Below are positions 63,759-64,000 of a stretch of DNA of 64,000 nucleotides, piece by piece. The notes beneath the pieces were generated by a model. It did no database searches. It saw nothing but the letters and a program-made list of their open reading frames with translations, and had not been told where the DNA came from. Within the stretch, counting starts at the first letter, position 1. Every line of letters begins with the position of its first letter. This DNA is from Entrophospora sp. SA101 (Eukaryota; Glomeromycota; Glomeromycetes; Entrophosporales; Entrophosporaceae): the NCBI GenBank assembly GCA_958430865.1, contig CAUDNR010000225.1, forward strand, positions 31,085 through 95,084, in the 5' to 3' direction. Both the position numbers and the translations under genes were made by a program.

Positions 63759-63888
63759 TTCTTTTTTTTTTTGAAATTATATTTAATAATTCAAAAAAAC
63801 ATTTCCAAGAATAATAACACTATTTATAATTATTATTTATTTATCTCCGAGTATAGAACTTTAATTCCAAATATGGAAACATAAACGG

Positions 63889-63896
63889 TGACGTCG
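63889..63896. promoter_or_regulatory. TGACGTCG, CRE-like site upstream of the four-helix protein
   Basis: About 131 bp upstream of the start at 63758, one base away from the palindromic CRE TGACGTCA. It lies at a promoter-like distance. Binding is inferred. Confidence 0.3.
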
Positions 63897-64000
63897 CTGG
63901 CTTAGCTGGCTATTACTAGCATTTTTCCGCGATTGTCAATTTTAATTTCTAGATATGAATGTTTAATATCCCAACCTGCCAAAATATCAGTCGCTTGACA

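Overview
This is an AT-rich eukaryotic nuclear window. Its genes are cut by many short introns with GT..AG borders, its intergenic spaces are long and low in complexity, and it carries many small inverted-repeat transposons and decayed kinase, helicase and transposase fragments. The gene style (short introns, Asn/Ser-rich tails, an F-box protein of the expanded kind, relics of the expanded kinase family, small TA-flanked transposons) fits an arbuscular mycorrhizal fungus such as Rhizophagus. That assignment is inference. No protein was searched against a database; exon borders were set by hand from reading frame, splice sites and remembered family motifs.

Layout. 1-8.2 kb: gene-poor, with a coiled-coil pseudogene, a PIF1/Helitron-type helicase relic and repeat fragments. 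8.2-11.3 kb (-): a complete TUP1 co-repressor (704 aa, 10 exons). 12.4-14.1 kb: a possible small membrane protein, a broken unknown gene and a transposase relic. 14.7-15.5 kb (+): BUD20/ZNF593-type ribosome biogenesis factor (167 aa). 17.3-19.0 kb (+): tetraspanin-like membrane protein. 19.2-21.8 kb (-): a DDX20/Gemin3-type DEAD-box helicase with a Tyr/Asn-rich tail. 22-37 kb: a transposon-rich block. 38.3-40.0 kb (-): a Ran1-like protein kinase. 45.8-47.4 kb (+): an F-box protein. 47.7-53.3 kb: a first exon of an unknown gene, then a second copy of 25399-30586, then a copied piece of the BUD20 gene, then a 10-N gap. 53.4-56.8 kb: CDC6 in two halves that face opposite ways. 58.2-62.4 kb (+): C1-tetrahydrofolate synthase (941 aa, 17 exons). 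62.8-63.8 kb (-): a small four-helix membrane protein.

The intact genes are mostly unrelated housekeeping or regulatory genes and show no sign of forming a pathway cluster. The most unusual part is the rearranged interval 47.7-56.0 kb. It holds an apparently identical 5188-bp duplication that ends inside a transposon, a 184-bp fragment copied from the BUD20 gene 38 kb away, a sequencing gap, and a CDC6 gene whose halves would join in frame if the segment from about 53333 to 55870 were flipped. This is either a real complex rearrangement with templated insertion and inversion, or an assembly chimera; raw reads would decide.
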